From: Phycisphaeraceae bacterium
Lineage (GTDB): Bacteria; Planctomycetota; Phycisphaerae; Phycisphaerales; UBA1924
Reading direction: 5' to 3'
Assembly (NCBI GenBank): GCA_009827205.1
Contig: WUAK01000124.1
Coordinates: forward strand, 1 to 8,169
Length of the DNA stretch: 8,169 nt
The notes beneath the pieces were generated by a model. It was not told the origin of the DNA. It saw nothing but the letters and a program-made list of their open reading frames with translations, and did no database searches. Both the position numbers and the translations under genes were made by a program. This document shows positions 1-6,421 of this stretch, one piece after another. How positions within the stretch are numbered: the first letter of the stretch is position 1; every line of letters begins with the position of its first letter.

Positions 1-512
1 ACGGCGAGGATCTTGGTTCTCAGCTCGAACTCGCCGTATGACCGCATCTCCATCGGGCTGACCGACTCGTCGGGCGATGAGAGTGAGATCAGCATGATCT
101 CGCCGGCTATGGAAGTGATCGGCGTGATGAATGGCTCGACCTCGTTGGGCAGGTTCTCGCGGGCGGTGACCAGGCGTTCCGCCACGAGCTGCCTCGCATC
201 GAACAGGTCCGTGCCCCATTCGAGATCGACCCACACGATGCCGAGACCGATCGCGCTCGCGCTTCGGACGCGACGCACGCCAGTCATGCCGTTGACTGCG
301 GTCTCAATGGGAAAGGTCACGTACTGCTCGACCTCATCAGCCGCGAGCCCACCAGACTCTGCCATGATGGTCACGGTCGGGGCGTTGAGCTCAGGGAAGA
401 CATCCACGCTCATGCGTGGCAGGCGATAGCCGGCGTATCCGACGATCATGACCGCCGCGATCAGCACCAGACTCGAGTACTGGAGTGAGAAACGAATGAC
501 GGCTTTGAGCAT
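1..512 (-). CDS. CusA/CzcA-like heavy-metal RND efflux permease, N-terminal part (cut by window edge)
   Basis: This is the inner-membrane pump of a tripartite heavy-metal efflux system, which would use the proton gradient to export metal ions from the periplasm or cytoplasm. Only the first 170 codons are inside the window. The translation begins MLKAVIRFSLQYSSLVLI. A first membrane helix lies at about residues 13-30, followed by the SVDVFPELNAPTV stretch and the EVEQYVTFPIETAVNGM segment typical of the HME-RND porter domain, then GVRRVRSASAIGLG and EWGTDLFDARQLV. The ATG at 512-510 is chosen because it lies 2 bp after the adaptor stop codon and is preceded by AAGGGGAG with an 8-base spacing, inside the end of the adaptor gene. 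It is the last visible gene of the efflux operon. The metal-binding and proton-relay residues lie beyond the window, so copper/silver versus zinc/cobalt/cadmium cannot be decided. The family call is secure; specificity is unknown. Confidence 0.93.
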   Translation of the reverse strand, partial: MLKAVIRFSLQYSSLVLIAAVMIVGYAGYRLPRMSVDVFPELNAPTVTIMAESGGLAADEVEQYVTFPIETAVNGMTGVRRVRSASAIGLGIVWVDLEWGTDLFDARQLVAERLVTARENLPNEVEPFITPITSIAGEIMLISLSSPDESVSPMEMRSYGEFELRTKILA

Positions 513-514
513 GA

Positions 515-1978
515 CTAGTGCTCCCCTTCATGGAAGGTACCGTCCGAGTGGAAGTGCCCACCTTTCTGGATGGACCCGCTCGTCGCCAGCATGAGCTGAA
601 ATGCACCGTCGAGAACAACCTCGTCGCCGTCGCGCACGCCGCTGAGCAGCGCGACCCAGCGACCGTCGTCCTTACCGAGGTCGGCTTCCATGCGGATGGC
701 CTCGTTCGGGTTGCTCGGGTTGCGCCGGAAGATCACCGGCGTCAGGCCGTCACGCTGGACCGCAGCGAGCGGGACGGCGAGTTCGGCTGCACCCGTCGAA
801 TCGGTGACGATCTCAAGCTGTGCCGAGACTCCAGGACGGGCCCACGACTGCAGTTCATCAGGCACGATGATCACATCGACGGTGCGGTCGTTCGGATCGC
901 CGGCGAGACCGAGGGTGATCGTGCCAGCCATCGTGGCGGTCAGCGGCACAGCACGGCCGACTGCAGTTGGCGTCGGAGGCACGATTCGGGCGGCAAGCCC
1001 GTCACGCAGGACGCCAAGATCGCTCTGGAGCCCCGAGCCTCGGAATCGGAGCCGATCCGGCTGCACGACCGTCACGACGGGTGTTTTCTCGTCGGCCCAC
1101 GAGCCGTTGGTGAGCCCGAGCATCTCGACGACACCTGGCTCGCTTGCTGGAACCTCAATCCCGGTGATGGTTGCCCATGCCGGTTCCGGACCGTCGTCGG
1201 TCGCGATGATCGCGGCGAGCTCGCTGCGAGACTTTGACACAATCGCTGAAGCGGCATCGAGGAGGAACTCGACCCGTGCTCGGGCTGCACGCAGATCGGC
1301 TTCCGTCTGCCGGCGTTCAGCGTCCAGTTCAGCTTTCTTCTCAAGCACGTTGGCCAGTTCGGCCCGGGTGCTCGCCAACGCGGCGCGCGCCTGTGCGAGT
1401 TCGTCGACCCTGCCGCCACCGGCCGCTCGGACCGACTGCAACTGCTCGACCCGCTCGTTCCACACGGCGACGCTCTCGTGCAGGCTGTCCTCGTGCTGCT
1501 GGTGCGCGGCGAGGAGCGGCTCGAAGGTGTTCAGCCGTGCCTCGAACCGCTCGATCTGCGCCGTAGCGTCAGTGAGCTGCTGCTGCATCTCACGCCACGA
1601 CGGCGAATCCAAGCGATAGAGCGGTTGACCGATGTCGACCCGTTCGAACTGTTCGACGAGGAGTTCGACGCGGCCGGGAATGGCCGTGCGGAACTCGCGG
1701 CGTGCCGTGGGCAAATACTCGAAGCGCCCCGGGACGCGGAGTGTCCGCTCCACCCTGCGGCGTTCGACCTGCACAAAGCTGATCCCGAGGTTCGATCGCA
1801 CGGCCGCGGGAATCGCCACGCGGTTCGGATCGGCAGGGGCTTCGTCTTGGCCGTGATCGTGCCCGTCGCCCTCCGCGTGTCCGTCCCTATTCGGATTTGT
1901 GCCGCTGTCGCAAGCGACCAAGGCCCACGGCATAGCTGAAGCGAGGGTGATCGCGATCGCCCGCTGGATGCTGTTCAT
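515..1978 (-). CDS. CusB/CzcB-like periplasmic adaptor (membrane fusion) lipoprotein of the RND efflux system
   Basis: This 487-aa adaptor would bridge the RND permease and the outer-membrane channel in the periplasm. It has a lipoprotein signal with a lipobox LVAC ending at Cys23, so it is probably anchored to a membrane by lipid. A His/Asp-rich segment follows (H34, H40, H42). A barrel/lipoyl half-motif (GRVELLVEQFERVDIGQPLY, about residues 102-121) precedes a long Ala/Glu/Arg-rich alpha-helical hairpin at about 126-245. The second lipoyl half (about 265-300) and beta-barrel and membrane-proximal domains fill the rest. The C-terminus is again His-rich (H475, H477, H483, H487). Its ATG overlaps the TolC-like gene stop as ATGA, and its stop lies 2 bp before the permease ATG, so translational coupling is likely. 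The His clusters suggest metal capture, which is known for some CusB-type adaptors in other positions; here it is an inference. Confidence 0.93.
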   Translation of the reverse strand: MNSIQRAIAITLASAMPWALVACDSGTNPNRDGHAEGDGHDHGQDEAPADPNRVAIPAAVRSNLGISFVQVERRRVERTLRVPGRFEYLPTARREFRTAIPGRVELLVEQFERVDIGQPLYRLDSPSWREMQQQLTDATAQIERFEARLNTFEPLLAAHQQHEDSLHESVAVWNERVEQLQSVRAAGGGRVDELAQARAALASTRAELANVLEKKAELDAERRQTEADLRAARARVEFLLDAASAIVSKSRSELAAIIATDDGPEPAWATITGIEVPASEPGVVEMLGLTNGSWADEKTPVVTVVQPDRLRFRGSGLQSDLGVLRDGLAARIVPPTPTAVGRAVPLTATMAGTITLGLAGDPNDRTVDVIIVPDELQSWARPGVSAQLEIVTDSTGAAELAVPLAAVQRDGLTPVIFRRNPSNPNEAIRMEADLGKDDGRWVALLSGVRDGDEVVLDGAFQLMLATSGSIQKGGHFHSDGTFHEGEH

Positions 1979-3468
1979 TTCGATTCCTCGTTTGTCATGC
2001 TCTCAGCGGCGGGCGTTTTACCTGTCGCCGATGCGTTGGTCGTGTGTTGGTTCTCTTCGTCGTTGCTTGGCTGCACCGGGGCGGGCGCCTCGGTTTGATC
2101 GGGCCCGAGCAGCCGAGCGATCTCGACAGCCGCGGCGATCTCCGCGAGCCTCAGATCAAGCAACCGGCTCTTGGCGTCGAACCGACGCGTGATGGTCTCA
2201 AGCAATAGCAGCGTGTTGACCTCGCCCAGGTCGATCAGTTGCTCGACTTCCGTCGATTGCTCGTCGAGCATCGGGACGAGTTCTCGCTCAAATGCCTCGC
2301 GCTGCATCCGCGCCGCCTCATACGCCGCCCGGCTGAGAGCAAGTTCCCGGCTGAGTTTCTCGAACGTGGTCTCAGCTGCCACACGGGCGACTTGCCGCCG
2401 TGCTCTCGCTTCCGCGATCCCCGCACGGTTGGCGTTGAGGACTGGGATCGGAATCGACACGCCCAGAAGCAAGCGATCGTCACTATCTTCGCTGCCGAAC
2501 CCGGAGCCGATCGTGATGTCGGGGTACTGCTTCCGCACCTCAAGGCGGAGTGACTCTTCAGCCACCTGGTACTCAGCCCGTCGCACGGCGAGCAGCGTGT
2601 TCGCCTCGATCAGCCGATCGATCGTGTTTCCGACATCGGTCGGCAGCACGGGCTGAATCGAGGGTACCAGTTCGACAGCCGCTTCCGGCGCGAGCCCCAG
2701 CAGTCCGAGCAGCGTGATCCGAGCCCGGGCTTCTTCGAGCGTGGCCTGCGCGACATCGGCACGGGTCTGAACAAGCTCGGCCCGAAGCAGCCGAGCCTCG
2801 ACACGGGTGAGTTCGCCGGCCGATTCGAGTCGGTCGGTGATCTCAGCGACTCGCTCGACTTGCTTGATCACCTCCGAGAGCAGCCGGAGCCGCTCCGACG
2901 CCGTGGACCATGACGCCCAGGCGGCTTGAACTGCAGCACGGGTGCTCCACTCCGCATCGACGATCCGGCGAAGCTCGGCCTCGTACGCCGCACCGGCTCG
3001 GTCCTTCTCGACACCAAGACGGCCTGACACCGGGATCGTGAGGCTTAGCGTTAGCCCGTACTCGAACGGCCCACCGGGCGACAGGATCTCCGCCCCGTCG
3101 AAGCCGAACTGAGGGTCCTCCCACAGCCCGGCTGTCTCGAACGTCGCGAGCGCCACACCCGCGTCGAACCGGGCGATCCGGAGGTCGGCGTTATAGAAGA
3201 GCGCGAGCACCTCGCCCTCAGCCACCGACAGCCCATCGCTCGGATCAAAGCGATCGGGCACGGCGTGGCCTTGCCCTGCGAGACGATCAACAAATCGCGA
3301 GATCGGCTCTGTTGCGTCGAGCCGCGTGTCGAACGCTTCCCGATGATCGGCCAGATCCAGCGGTACTCGTTCGTAAGACTGGCAGCCAAACAGCGTGAGC
3401 AACGCGACAGCCGAGCAGAGCCCGGGCAGCATCACCCGCGTTTGTCGCGGCCGTTTTAGATGGTTCAT
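1975..3468 (-). CDS. TolC/CusC-like outer-membrane efflux lipoprotein
   Basis: This 497-aa protein would form the outer-membrane channel that lets the pump expel metal from the cell. The N-terminus is positively charged and hydrophobic, with a lipobox LFGC ending at Cys29, as in CusC-type outer-membrane lipoproteins. Two long Ala/Arg/Glu-rich helical repeats of the outer-membrane efflux protein family are visible: one after GVALATFETAGLWEDPQFGF (about residues 104-123) and one after the PDITIGSGFG...LLLGVSIPIPVLN segment, which is the typical second strand-helix transition. A Pro/Glu/Asn-rich tail after LLGPDQTE looks disordered. Length is normal for the family. The chosen ATG has AGGA 9 bases upstream (3481-3478). 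Met13 is an alternative start that would shorten the signal peptide but still keep the lipobox. The stop overlaps the adaptor ATG by 4 bp. The gene lies 84 bp after the small Cys/His-rich gene. Confidence 0.93.
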   Translation of the reverse strand: MNHLKRPRQTRVMLPGLCSAVALLTLFGCQSYERVPLDLADHREAFDTRLDATEPISRFVDRLAGQGHAVPDRFDPSDGLSVAEGEVLALFYNADLRIARFDAGVALATFETAGLWEDPQFGFDGAEILSPGGPFEYGLTLSLTIPVSGRLGVEKDRAGAAYEAELRRIVDAEWSTRAAVQAAWASWSTASERLRLLSEVIKQVERVAEITDRLESAGELTRVEARLLRAELVQTRADVAQATLEEARARITLLGLLGLAPEAAVELVPSIQPVLPTDVGNTIDRLIEANTLLAVRRAEYQVAEESLRLEVRKQYPDITIGSGFGSEDSDDRLLLGVSIPIPVLNANRAGIAEARARRQVARVAAETTFEKLSRELALSRAAYEAARMQREAFERELVPMLDEQSTEVEQLIDLGEVNTLLLLETITRRFDAKSRLLDLRLAEIAAAVEIARLLGPDQTEAPAPVQPSNDEENQHTTNASATGKTPAAESMTNEESK

Positions 3469-3552
3469 GAGTCATGGTCCTGTCGTTGTCCAATGCAATC
3501 ACAGCCGCGACCGACAACGCCGGCGCGGCACGCGCGAGGGAACAGACAGGAT

Positions 3553-3981
3553 TCAGATGATCAGACGAACGCTCGTAACTATCGCAAGCCGATGGGCTCC
3601 GCCGGGATCGAACCACGGCGGCGATCTTGGTGGCCCGCGACGTCCGAGACTGGTCTCCGCCAAGACCACTCCCCATGCGGGAGCGGGGACTACCGCCGGA
3701 GTGACGTTGCTGCCATCGTCGCCGCGAGGCAATGTGAGCAGTTCGACAATAGTTAGTTCGATGTCGGTACAGGGGCAGTCGTCTTCGTGCTCTTTCGCAG
3801 GGACCGGCAGCGGCCAAGAGCTGTTGTGTCTGCAAGCTGTCTCACAGTGTTCTGGCTCCGCGGGTGTGTGCTGATGACCCCCGCCGAGGCAAAGAACCGC
3901 CATGCCGCCGGCTGCACCGCCAGCGATCGCATGAATTGCGATGATCGCGGTCAGCAGGATGGTGAGTGGGCGGGTGTTCAC
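3553..3981 (-). CDS. Small exported Cys/His-rich protein heading the metal-efflux operon, function unknown
   Basis: This 142-aa protein belongs to no family I can name with confidence. The N-terminus (MNTRPLTILLTAIIAIHAIA, then a Gly/Ala-rich stretch) is a signal peptide or membrane anchor. Next comes VLCLGGGHQH, with Cys31 and His36/His38. The Cys/His cluster continues with H45, C46, C50, H52, H65, C69 and C71; C46 and C50 form CxxxC, and C69-P-C71 is followed by TDIEL. These residues look suited to binding a soft or transition metal. The C-terminus is Pro/Gly-rich and ends in hydrophobic LAIVTSVRLII. I recall similar unnamed proteins with a CxxC/CxC-x-DI-x-L motif next to metal RND operons in planctomycetes and Verrucomicrobia, but cannot check this. 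The start is GTG at 3981-3979: no in-frame ATG lies nearby, there is no Shine-Dalgarno, and a -10 box lies only 6 bases upstream, consistent with a leaderless message. A periplasmic metal-binding accessory or sensor is plausible; that role is inferred. Confidence 0.7.
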   Translation of the reverse strand: MNTRPLTILLTAIIAIHAIAGGAAGGMAVLCLGGGHQHTPAEPEHCETACRHNSSWPLPVPAKEHEDDCPCTDIELTIVELLTLPRGDDGSNVTPAVVPAPAWGVVLAETSLGRRGPPRSPPWFDPGGAHRLAIVTSVRLII

Positions 3982-3987
3982 GGATCA

Positions 3988-4013
3988 AGTATACCTCGGC
4001 TTAAGGGGGAGGT
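3988..4013 (-). promoter_or_regulatory. Candidate operon promoter: TATACT -10 box with overlapping 21-bp MerR-like dyad
   Basis: Read on the minus strand, a -10-like TATACT occupies 3993-3988 and is followed by six bases and then the GTG start of the small Cys/His-rich gene. Immediately upstream, 4013-3993 forms an imperfect inverted repeat with outer arms ACCTC and GAGGT; 7 of 10 position pairs are symmetric around the centre at 4003. No good TTGACA -35 box is visible at 17-19 bp (the sequence there is AAGCAA or GCAACC). A dyad of this length sitting between the -35 and -10 positions is the geometry of MerR-family metal-regulator operators (CueR, ZntR, PbrR). No MerR-type gene is in the window, so the regulator assignment is a hypothesis. 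Confidence 0.4.
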
Positions 4014-4122
4014 TGCTTGAGGGTCCAATGCTCATTTGCTAACGCTTGCCTAGCACAAACCCGCGATCGATCGAATCGAACGTCCGATCCGGAAGACACC
4101 GTCATCACCACTCTCGATGTCA

Positions 4123-4139
4123 AATCGGCTCATCCGATT
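4123..4139. repeat. Short inverted repeat (6-bp stem, 5-base loop) in the divergent intergenic region
   Basis: AATCGG (4123-4128) and CCGATT (4134-4139) are perfect reverse complements around CTCAT. It lies about 100 bp upstream of the 423-aa gene and could be an operator or a mobile-element end feature, but it is too short to assign. The rest of the 254-bp gap (3982-4235) shows no tRNA or convincing open frame. I could not identify an attachment site in it, nor a clear rightward promoter. Confidence 0.35.
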
Positions 4140-4235
4140 AACCAGGTAGTGTATGAATAATTGCCGGAGGCGGCTGTAGCGGTTCTCACCATCGCGACTG
4201 CATCACCCTTCCGGTCTCATTAAGGAATGTGACTC

Positions 4236-5507
4236 ATGGCACATACACCCAACGAGGCGGATGAACTCACACGCTTGGAAGCGGTACAAGCCCGCGTTCG
4301 CACACTAGCGCGAAATTACGGCTGGTACGGCGATGCACTCCGTGCCGCGTTCGTCGGCTACCTGGCCCTCGGCGAACGCTTCCAGAGTGAGAAGTCGGCG
4401 ATTCATGATCTTGAGCACCGATTGGCCCGCGAATTGTTGGCGAAGGGACGGCTGTTCGATCCCAAGGCACGTGATAGCAGACCTTGTTTGTTCGTGCGGG
4501 TAGAAGGGTTGTGCCCCGTCGCTCTAGCCGATCGACTCGGGAAGCACCGACGCGGCGACATGATGCCAAGGAAACTGGAGCGGGATGGCGCAGAAGCGGC
4601 ACTTGCAGCACTGACCCGCGACGCGATTTATCAGTCCCGCAACCTGCCCGAGAAGAAACGTGAAGCAATGGCGGCAGAGTATCGCGAGATGCAGGCCGCC
4701 AAGACGCACGTAACGTTTTCGTGGATGATCGTGGTATCGCGGCCTGACGACTGGCAGGAACCTGCCGATCCGCACAGTCTTGATCGGGCTGACCTGGAGC
4801 GGTTCCCCATAGCCGACTATCACACCATCGCCCTCTATCGGCTTGGGGGACTGGCCGACGTTGGCGCGTTGCGGCCCATCGTTGCCAAGCCGAAAGATAC
4901 CGGCGACATGGTGCGCGACGTTGGGGCGTATGCAGCATGGCAGTCTCGCTTACCAATCGAAGACGACCATCAAGAGCAGAATCAGCCCCCGTTGAGTGTT
5001 CGAGCGTTTCCACCCAATGTTGCGGAACAAATGCTGGAAGACGTGGAAGTTTGGGCCAAGGGCGAAGCGGCGGCGCGGGGAGAATCACTCACAGCTCGCG
5101 GACAGAGCGTGTCGCCCGAACTACTGGATGGACTGCAACATGCTTCGTCTAACGTAAAAGACGGCGCGATCGATCGTGTGGCTGAGAGTGCGGCGGAGAA
5201 AGTATCCCAGAAGCTGGGTGGTGGTGACGACGGCGACACGAAGCCCATGCCCCCTCCTATTGGGGATGAGGCAATCGACGAATACGACGTTGCCATACTG
5301 ACATTCCTCAGTCAAAACCCCGGTTTGAGACGCAAGGTTGCAGATGTGTTACCTGAAAAGGGACCGCAAGACCGTAAGGCTATTTCAAAGCGTCTTCGGA
5401 AGTTGGCCGATCGAATGCCCGCGTTGGTGGATTATCCGGAGAAGACACGAAGAGGCGTGGCGATTCTCCAGGCTGGCGTGGAGGCATTGAAGCGCGCAAC
5501 CACGTAG
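4236..5507 (+). CDS. Hypothetical 423-aa protein with C-terminal winged-helix-like domain
   Basis: I do not recognise the family. The N-terminal third is strongly alpha-helical and charged (LTRLEAVQARVRTLARNYG, then LEHRLARELLAKGRLF), followed by a mixed segment with CLFVRVEGLCPVALADRL at about residues 84-101. The helical RDAIYQSR...KKREAMAAEYREMQAAK stretch leads into a probable beta-strand VTFSWMIVVSRP at about 160-171. A Gln/Glu/Pro and Gly/Asp-rich linker occupies roughly 245-345. Residues about 350-420 (AILTFLSQNP, ADVLPEKGPQDRKAISKRLRKLADR, and VDYPEKTRRGVAIL as a putative wing) look like a winged helix, which suggests DNA binding. Neither a signal peptide nor a membrane helix is visible. 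The ATG is supported by AGGA 9 bases upstream. The gene diverges from the efflux operon and precedes the mobile-element genes on the same strand by 62 bp, so it may be an element regulator or cargo, or a host gene at the boundary. Its function is unknown. Confidence 0.8.
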   Translation: MAHTPNEADELTRLEAVQARVRTLARNYGWYGDALRAAFVGYLALGERFQSEKSAIHDLEHRLARELLAKGRLFDPKARDSRPCLFVRVEGLCPVALADRLGKHRRGDMMPRKLERDGAEAALAALTRDAIYQSRNLPEKKREAMAAEYREMQAAKTHVTFSWMIVVSRPDDWQEPADPHSLDRADLERFPIADYHTIALYRLGGLADVGALRPIVAKPKDTGDMVRDVGAYAAWQSRLPIEDDHQEQNQPPLSVRAFPPNVAEQMLEDVEVWAKGEAAARGESLTARGQSVSPELLDGLQHASSNVKDGAIDRVAESAAEKVSQKLGGGDDGDTKPMPPPIGDEAIDEYDVAILTFLSQNPGLRRKVADVLPEKGPQDRKAISKRLRKLADRMPALVDYPEKTRRGVAILQAGVEALKRATT

Positions 5508-5509
5508 AC

Positions 5510-5538
5510 GCCCCACTAATGCCCCACTAATGCCCCAC
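5510..5538 (+). repeat. Tandem direct repeat of 11 bp (about 2.6 copies)
   Basis: GCCCCACTAAT occurs at 5510-5520 and 5521-5531, followed by a partial copy GCCCCAC at 5532-5538, all perfect. The array starts directly after the stop codon of the 423-aa gene and ends in the left arm of the hairpin before the next gene. It could be a binding site for one of the neighbouring HTH proteins (iteron-like) or part of a regulatory RNA fold. Confidence 0.75.
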
Positions 5539-5569
5539 AGCAGAAGCGTGCACGCGCTTTTGTGTGGGC
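5532..5569 (+). promoter_or_regulatory. Imperfect hairpin ending directly before the start codon of the first HTH gene
   Basis: GCCC (5532-5535) pairs with GGGC (5566-5569), ACA (5537-5539) with TGT (5563-5565), and AGAAGCG (5542-5548) with CGCTTTT (5555-5561, one G-T pair). This makes 14 pairs with a bulge, a small internal loop and a 6-base terminal loop. The apex contains the perfect palindrome GCGTGCACGC (5546-5555). The hairpin occupies the position where a Shine-Dalgarno should be, and none is otherwise visible. It could be a translation-control element, an operator, or an incomplete terminator of the preceding gene; the run of four Ts lies inside the stem, which argues against a simple terminator. 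Confidence 0.5.
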
Positions 5570-5788
5570 ATGACTGAAGAAAACAAGAAACCGTTGAATC
5601 TGGGAGCGATGGCCCGCCAGTTGCGCATTCCAGCAACATGGCTGAGAAGTGAGGCCGAAGCGGGCCGCATCCCGCACCTCAGGGCAGGCAGTGTGCTGCT
5701 GTTCGATCCCGAAGTAGTGGAACGGATCGTGTTCGATCGTGTGCGCGAATCGCCCAAGCGGACAGAGGAGGTGCCGCGTGGCCAATGA
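5570..5788 (+). CDS. Small excisionase-like helix-turn-helix protein (first of a pair)
   Basis: This 72-aa protein begins MTEENKKPLNLGAMARQLRI and carries a MerR/excisionase-type HTH: NLGAMARQLRIPATWLRSEA is the helix pair and AGRIPHLRAGSVLLFDPEVV the wing and following helix. The last residues are charged. Such proteins usually bind DNA to direct recombination (Xis) or regulate element genes. An in-frame GTG two codons upstream (5564) is possible, but the ATG fits the conserved length. No good ribosome binding site precedes it, and a hairpin abuts the start. Its end overlaps the next gene by 11 bp. The HTH family is clear; which member of the pair is the true excisionase cannot be told. Confidence 0.85.
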   Translation: MTEENKKPLNLGAMARQLRIPATWLRSEAEAGRIPHLRAGSVLLFDPEVVERIVFDRVRESPKRTEEVPRGQ

Positions 5789-5987
5789 CGCGGAATCCCC
5801 GATGGAGTCGCCCATCATGCTGGTCGACCGCCAAGAGGCAGCACGTCTATTGAGTGTCTCCCCCGGCACCATCGACAACCTACGCACCCGTGGCGAACTG
5901 CCCTCAATCAAGATCGGCGCCAGACGTCTCTACGACCTCAGCGATCTTCGTCAATACATCAAAGCACTAAAGGTGATTCATAAATGA
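5778..5987 (+). CDS. Small excisionase-like helix-turn-helix protein (second of a pair)
   Basis: This 69-aa protein has the canonical HTH_17/excisionase pattern: LVDRQEAARLLSVSPGTIDN is the helix-turn-helix, followed by LRTRGELPSIKIGARRLYDL and SDLRQYIKAL, ending the domain close to the C-terminus. The start is taken as GTG 5778 because a perfect AGGAGG (5766-5771) lies 6 bases upstream. A more upstream in-frame GTG (5739) would add residues of low-complexity, non-conserved type read inside the previous gene. The gene overlaps the preceding one by 11 bp and the following one by 4 bp (ATGA), so the three are translationally coupled. It is likely a recombination directionality factor or element regulator working with the integrase further downstream. 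Confidence 0.88.
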   Translation: MANDAESPMESPIMLVDRQEAARLLSVSPGTIDNLRTRGELPSIKIGARRLYDLSDLRQYIKALKVIHK

Positions 5988-6421
5988 ACGACCCAAACCA
6001 ATTCGACCCTCCGCCAGTGGACTCGAAAAACGACGCGGCCCCGGCGGCAACCAGGGCGAGCGTCTCTAACCAAAAGACGTATCACAAGTATAAGCCAGAA
6101 TCTCTGTTACCTCCAGCCCATCACTCAGCACCAAAAGGTACCTCAGAGGTCGCGGCAGAGATGATCGAGCCGCTCAGCCGTTCCCGTCGGGAACTCGTTT
6201 TCAACGTAATTAAAGACGCTGGCTCGAATGGTAAAACCGACCAAGAGGGCGCTACAGCGATCAAGTTCAGCGCGCAAAGCTACACGCCGAGGCGCAACGA
6301 ACTCGTCAAATTGGGATTTGTGGTCGATTCAGGCCACAGACGTCATACTCGAAGTGGAAGGCAAGCGGCAGTGTGGATGCTATCGACACTCGGTCTGCGT
6401 CATGGCGGTGCGATGTCATGA
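5984..6421 (+). CDS. 145-aa winged-helix DNA-binding protein of the mobile element
   Basis: The first 50 or so residues are Pro/Asn/Ala-rich and probably disordered. From about residue 54 a compact domain follows: SEVAAEMIEPLSRSRRELVF starts helix 1, VIKDAGSNGKTDQEGATAIK the following helices, SAQSYTPRRNELVKLGFVV the recognition helix, and DSGHRRHTRSGRQAAVWML the wing. This order matches the small winged-helix proteins often found beside primases in phages and integrative elements, where the TRSGR...VW wing motif recurs. It is likely a replication or transcription accessory factor. The ATG overlaps the previous gene stop, and the stop overlaps the primase ATG, both as ATGA, so it is made together with the primase. 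The exact function is not known. Confidence 0.82.
   Translation: MNDPNQFDPPPVDSKNDAAPAATRASVSNQKTYHKYKPESLLPPAHHSAPKGTSEVAAEMIEPLSRSRRELVFNVIKDAGSNGKTDQEGATAIKFSAQSYTPRRNELVKLGFVVDSGHRRHTRSGRQAAVWMLSTLGLRHGGAMS

Noticed and set aside
518..1939. Long plus-strand open frames opposite the adaptor gene.
   Set aside because: Their proteins are Arg/Ser/Ala/Pro-rich with no domain, and they lie antisense to a clearly conserved RND adaptor; they are GC-rich shadows.
3593..3666. tRNA-like 3' end on the minus strand: GGTTCGATC (3614-3606) followed by GGAGCCCA resembles a T-arm and acceptor end.
   Set aside because: The T-stem has mismatches, no matching GGGCTCC 5' acceptor arm or D-arm is found upstream, and the stretch lies inside the small Cys/His-rich coding frame.
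3287..3874. Other-frame open frames over the small Cys/His-rich gene and the start of the TolC-like gene, on both strands.
   Set aside because: None has a recognisable domain or a good ribosome binding site, and they conflict with the frame that has a signal peptide, Cys/His motif and promoter context.
4129..4161. Possible rightward promoter with TATGAA or AATAAT as the -10 box for the 423-aa gene.
   Set aside because: No -35-like hexamer lies 16-19 bp upstream, so the match is too weak to list.
5532..5569. Rho-independent terminator for the 423-aa gene.
   Set aside because: The T-run is within the stem and is not followed by a U-tract; the structure abuts the next start codon, so a regulatory role is at least as likely.
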